This document shows positions 61,296-64,000 of a stretch of DNA of 64,000 bases, one piece after another. A program made the position numbers and the translations under genes. How positions within the stretch are numbered: position 1 is the stretch's first letter; each line of letters begins with the position of its first letter. Source of the DNA: Alcanivorax sediminis (GTDB lineage Bacteria > Pseudomonadota > Gammaproteobacteria > Pseudomonadales > Alcanivoracaceae); assembly GCF_009601165.1 (NCBI RefSeq), contig NZ_WIRE01000001.1, forward strand, positions 1,426,001 to 1,490,000, given 5' to 3'. Under the pieces are notes generated by a model. That model was given only the letters and a program-made list of their open reading frames with translations, made no database searches and was not told the origin of the DNA.

Positions 61296-62606
61296 TCAGA
61301 ACGAATGCGCGCCGTGGGCACCCAGGCTCAGGTTGTATTGCAGGAACACCTGATTGTACTCCTCGTTGCCGTCGTCACCATGGACGTCATTACGGTTGAA
61401 CTGCAGGCGCAGCTTGGAGAACTCGGTGGCGTACCAGGTGACGGCGGCACTGTGCTGACGGGACAGGCGCGCTTCTTCGGTTTCGTCGCCTTCACTGAAT
61501 TCGCCGCCGATGCCGCTGGCGGCGGTGCGCAGGCCAATCTGCCAGCGCGGTGCAAAGCCGTAGGTGGCTTCCACATAGGCTGCGCCCTGTTCGCTGGTGA
61601 CCGGCAGGCCCAGCTCTGCGGGATCGCTGTGGTAGACCGCTTTCTGGTCAGAATCGGCATGGAAGTATTCGCCGGTCAGGCTCCAGCCACCCTTGCCGTA
61701 CTGGCCAGTGGGGAAGTGCTTGTAGACTGCCTGGGCGCCATAGACATCGGTATCGCCTTCCGTCACAAAGAGTTCGCCGCCGCCTTCTTCATGGAACGCC
61801 TGGCTGTCCTGGTGGCGGGCAGCGGACAGACCCAGCTGCAGTGCCCGGCGGGCGCCCAGGTCCGGTGCGTAGCGGAGGGTAAATACGCCCAGCTGCGGAC
61901 CGTTCTGATCGGCCAGATTCAGATCCTCGGCGGCCACGTCGGTGGCCAGCTCGGCACTGATCTCTTCCGCGATTTCTTCTGCATCAATCACGCTGCCCGC
62001 GCGCTCCAGATTGTCGCCCTGAAGCATTTCCAGGCCCAGCTGCAGATAGCTGTCGGTGGGGGCCAGCCAGGTGAGCTGGAGGCCGTCACCGCTGACACCA
62101 TGGTCACCGAGCAGGCTCAGGTAGGCCAGGTTCTGGTCGGCGAAGTTCCAGCTGTGGGGGTGTTTTTCATTGTGATATCCGATGCCGCTGAGGAAGCGGC
62201 CCGCCTTCACTTGCAGGCCGGCGGGCAGGGACTGACTGCGTACCCAGGCTTCTTCCAGCTCGAAGTCGCCGCCGCTGCTGATGGCCGCAGACAACCAGGC
62301 GTCAAAGTAGCTGTCCACCGAGCCGCTCATGGTCAGCTCGGTTTCGTTCAGATTGAAGCCGCGCTTGAGCTCGTCGTGCTCATGCTCCTCGTGGCCGCCA
62401 TGGCTATGGAAGGCACTGTCGGCGTCTTCGAGCAGGTCGACCCCTTCGCCGTCCACATTGTCGTGGTAGTACATGCCGTTGAAGATCACGGAAAAGGCCG
62501 GGTTGAACGCGGCCAGCGGGTTGTTGCTGTTACGGTTGTTGTCCTCAGCGGCGAGCACGGAGGAAGAGGCAGCCAGCAGGGCTCCGGCGAGATAAAACTT
62601 GTTCAT
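61296..62606 (-). CDS. Histidine-rich outer-membrane protein of metal uptake operon
   Basis: A 436-residue protein starting at ATG 62606. Signal peptide residues 1-19 end SVLAA. A histidine-rich stretch HSHGGHEEHEHDE lies at about 67-79, likely for binding zinc or another metal. The rest is a beta-barrel-like pattern ending in phenylalanine (GAHSF). It is not a TonB-dependent receptor: no plug domain and no TonB box were seen. It probably delivers or senses metal in the outer membrane. It precedes the ABC binding protein and permease genes on the same strand. Confidence 0.8.
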   Translation of the reverse strand: MNKFYLAGALLAASSSVLAAEDNNRNSNNPLAAFNPAFSVIFNGMYYHDNVDGEGVDLLEDADSAFHSHGGHEEHEHDELKRGFNLNETELTMSGSVDSYFDAWLSAAISSGGDFELEEAWVRSQSLPAGLQVKAGRFLSGIGYHNEKHPHSWNFADQNLAYLSLLGDHGVSGDGLQLTWLAPTDSYLQLGLEMLQGDNLERAGSVIDAEEIAEEISAELATDVAAEDLNLADQNGPQLGVFTLRYAPDLGARRALQLGLSAARHQDSQAFHEEGGGELFVTEGDTDVYGAQAVYKHFPTGQYGKGGWSLTGEYFHADSDQKAVYHSDPAELGLPVTSEQGAAYVEATYGFAPRWQIGLRTAASGIGGEFSEGDETEEARLSRQHSAAVTWYATEFSKLRLQFNRNDVHGDDGNEEYNQVFLQYNLSLGAHGAHSF

Positions 62607-62732
62607 GTGACGTCCTGAATAATCGGTATGAATTAGTCTCGGGCACGGGAAACGGGCGCACATTCCCTGAATAGAAAGCAGGGGCTCAGGCGCTCACCGT
62701 GACCGTTGTTGTTGAATCTGATAGGGGGAAAT

Positions 62733-63029
62733 TCAGGCGTAATGCGGGGGTGCGCGGGCTCGCGCCGGGAGGATGGAAGTAGCGGTAAAGCTGGCTTGTG
62801 GCTGGTCGTCACCGATGACTGGCGCGGCAGTGGGCGCCACAGGAAGGCTCGCCACCGGTAGCGCTACAAAGCCATGACCATGGGCACAGAGGTCGCAGTC
62901 GGCGACCAGCAGGGCCTGCTGGTGTGGATCGCCTTGCGGATCAATATGGCTGGCGGAGTGCCAGGCAAAAATCAGCTGGGCGCACAGCAGTGCCAGGGCC
63001 AGGGTGAACGGGAGACGCGAGCGCATCAT
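62733..63029 (-). CDS. DUF2946-like small secreted or membrane protein
   Basis: A 98-residue protein starting at ATG 63029 (or 63026), overlapping the yidD stop codon in ATGA. Residues about 5-25 are a signal peptide-like helix. The mature part contains [13 protein letters not shown] and [10 protein letters not shown], possible metal-binding cysteine and histidine residues. DUF2946 proteins often sit beside copper or zinc uptake genes. Its role is unknown, but position supports metal acquisition. Confidence 0.75.
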   Translation of the reverse strand: MMRSRLPFTLALALLCAQLIFAWHSASHIDPQGDPHQQALLVADCDLCAHGHGFVALPVASLPVAPTAAPVIGDDQPQASFTATSILPARARAPPHYA

Positions 63030-63268
63030 GCGGTGCTCTCCTGATCGTGGGGCTCTGTGCCTGGCACATAGTCGAACCCGCCAGGATGACCCGGATGACA
63101 TTTGCAGATCCGCTTGGCTGCCAGGGTGCTACCGCGCAGGGCGCCATGCACCTCTATCGCCTGCTTCGCATAATGCGAGCAGCTCGGATAGAAGCGGCAC
63201 TGGTTGCCTGTCCAGGGGCTCAGCACTTTCTGGTACAGCCAGATGATGCCGAGCAGGAGCGGTTTCAC
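63026..63268 (-). CDS. yidD: Membrane protein insertion efficiency factor YidD
   Basis: An 80-residue protein of the YidD (DUF37) family. [25 protein letters not shown] (about 10-34) is the family signature, with cysteines at 24, 30 and [12 protein letters not shown] (about 56). YidD is thought to aid insertion of proteins by YidC/Sec. In most gammaproteobacteria it sits with rnpA and yidC; here it heads a metal-uptake run and overlaps the DUF2946 gene by 4 bp. That location is unusual. Confidence 0.9.
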   Translation of the reverse strand: MKPLLLGIIWLYQKVLSPWTGNQCRFYPSCSHYAKQAIEVHGALRGSTLAAKRICKCHPGHPGGFDYVPGTEPHDQESTA

Positions 63269-63374
63269 GGTGCAAGCCCTGCTTGAAGGTAAACGAATCT
63301 GGATGATAAGGGTTCTTTGGGGCGGCTGGCTACCGTGGGCTGATGGATGGGGGCTTGCAGTGGGCAGGGCAGGG

Positions 63375-63524
63375 GCGAGTTACGAGGAGCGAGTTTCGAA
63401 AGGCAAAAGACGCGATTCTGCTGGCCAGATCGAAAATCGTCTGGAGGACAGCATGTATGTCACGGAGACGAAAGTTGTGGAAATGGTTGGTTTTCGTTAC
63501 TCGCGACTCGGTACTCGTTACTGA
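63375..63524. repeat. Heptamer-repeat inverted element (GAGTTTC family)
   Basis: The left arm (63375-63407) contains GAGTTAC, GAGGAGC, GAGTTTC and the 14-mer GAGTTTCGAAAGGC (63391-63404), shared with 49048 and, reversed, 1842. The right arm (63490-63524) contains GTTACTC, GCGACTC, GGTACTC, GTTACTG. It lies in the 355-bp gap between yidD and the START-domain gene, and no gene was seen there. Confidence 0.65.
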
Positions 63525-63623
63525 TGTTTTGTTCCGGTTGGGTCAATATGCCCGGCTGGCCTTGAGTCGGGGGCGAGTGGGTGCATACTGCGCCCTGTTG
63601 ATGCACTGCATTGGAGAGAACAA

Positions 63624-64000
63624 ATGAAAGCGCTGATGTTGGCCCTGTTGATGGCGGCCAGCCCGATTTGGGCACAGGTGGATGACAGCTGGGAGACGAC
63701 CCGTGAGGGGGCGGCCCGTGGTGAGGTGAGCACCTACGCCAAGCAAGTGGACGGCAGCCCGGTGAAAGCCTTCAAGGGCGTGGTGGAGCTGCAGGCGTCC
63801 ATGACGTCGGTGCTGGCGGTGATCACCGCCGTGGACACTTTTCCGGAGTGGATTTTCCAGAACCAGAGCGCGGAGCGCCTGACCAGCGAGCACAAGGAGC
63901 GCATTCTGATGTCTTTCAGCGGTATCTGGCCGGTGTCGGATCGGGATGTGGTGTTGGCCAATACCCTGAGTCAGGATGCAGAGAGTCGGGTGATTACCCT
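63624..64000 (+). CDS. START-domain lipid-binding protein (3' end outside window)
   Basis: The frame opens at ATG 63624 after GGAGAG and stays open to the window end (125 complete codons). Residues 1-17 are a signal peptide ending WAQ. The rest resembles the START/polyketide cyclase-like lipid-binding fold: WETTREGAARGEVSTYAKQV, then AVITAVDTFPEWIFQNQSAERL and WPVSDRDVV. START proteins bind lipids or sterols; a periplasmic version is predicted. The C-terminus is not visible. Confidence 0.8.
   Translation, partial: MKALMLALLMAASPIWAQVDDSWETTREGAARGEVSTYAKQVDGSPVKAFKGVVELQASMTSVLAVITAVDTFPEWIFQNQSAERLTSEHKERILMSFSGIWPVSDRDVVLANTLSQDAESRVIT

Overview
The window looks like a chromosome segment of a marine, salt-adapted gammaproteobacterium of the Alcanivorax / Oceanospirillales type. 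The reasons are moderately high GC, ectoine synthesis (ectABC) with a TeaABCD-like ectoine uptake system, a CrbS/CrbR-type acetate two-component module, an AlkS/MalT-like regulator, a DcaP-like porin and many outer-membrane proteins. The genus is inferred from gene content only. No rRNA, tRNA, prophage or CRISPR array was seen.

Layout. 1-6 kb: a cut-off fusion of a TVP38/DedA-like membrane domain to a mercuric-reductase-like flavoprotein, an ArsM-like methyltransferase, a PilZ / ECF sigma / zinc anti-sigma operon, and ettA. 6-17 kb: glyA, a small four-helix-bundle gene bracketed by inverted repeats, nrdR, an SbtA-like transporter with a divergent LysR regulator, then ribD-ribE-ribBX-ribH-nusB-thiL-pgpA. 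17-21 kb: a diguanylate cyclase converging on xseB-ispA-dxs. 21.7-26.3 kb: teaABC-teaD plus a porin. 26.7-29.4 kb: a thioesterase, dusC and an MBL-fold protein. 29.6-39 kb: a two-subunit sodium/carboxylate symporter, a cNMP/CBS/nucleotidyltransferase protein, a DnaQ-like exonuclease, and the CrbS-like kinase facing the CrbR-like regulator. 39.4-46 kb: DcaP-like porin, ectR-ectABC, a TPR membrane protein, folE2. 46-52 kb: MalT-like regulator and a large haem peroxidase. 52.4-57 kb: gene cassettes. 57-59 kb: acetyltransferase, flavodoxin-like reductase, small membrane protein. 59-63.3 kb: a probable zinc/metal uptake operon starting with yidD. 63.6 kb to the end: a START-domain protein.

Two structures stand out. 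The first is a family of intergenic elements built from imperfect 7-bp repeats, usually arranged as inverted arms around a hairpin, a terminator or, at 7.56-8.01 kb, a gene for an S23/IVP-type four-helix-bundle protein. At least twelve loci carry them, with several distinct heptamer word families. Rearranging the gene order does not explain them; they look like a dispersed element whose gene-bearing version may be the 7.56-8.01 kb copy.

The second is an integrase-less integron cassette array (CALIN) at 52.4-57 kb. It holds nine small genes, most promoterless and in one orientation, separated by attC-like sites. Two of these sites show a compensatory base change that preserves their hairpin. 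Cassette products include two lipoproteins, a SMEK-domain (nuclease-like) protein that is a defence candidate, and a membrane-anchored protein resembling the UvrD/PcrA C-terminal domain.
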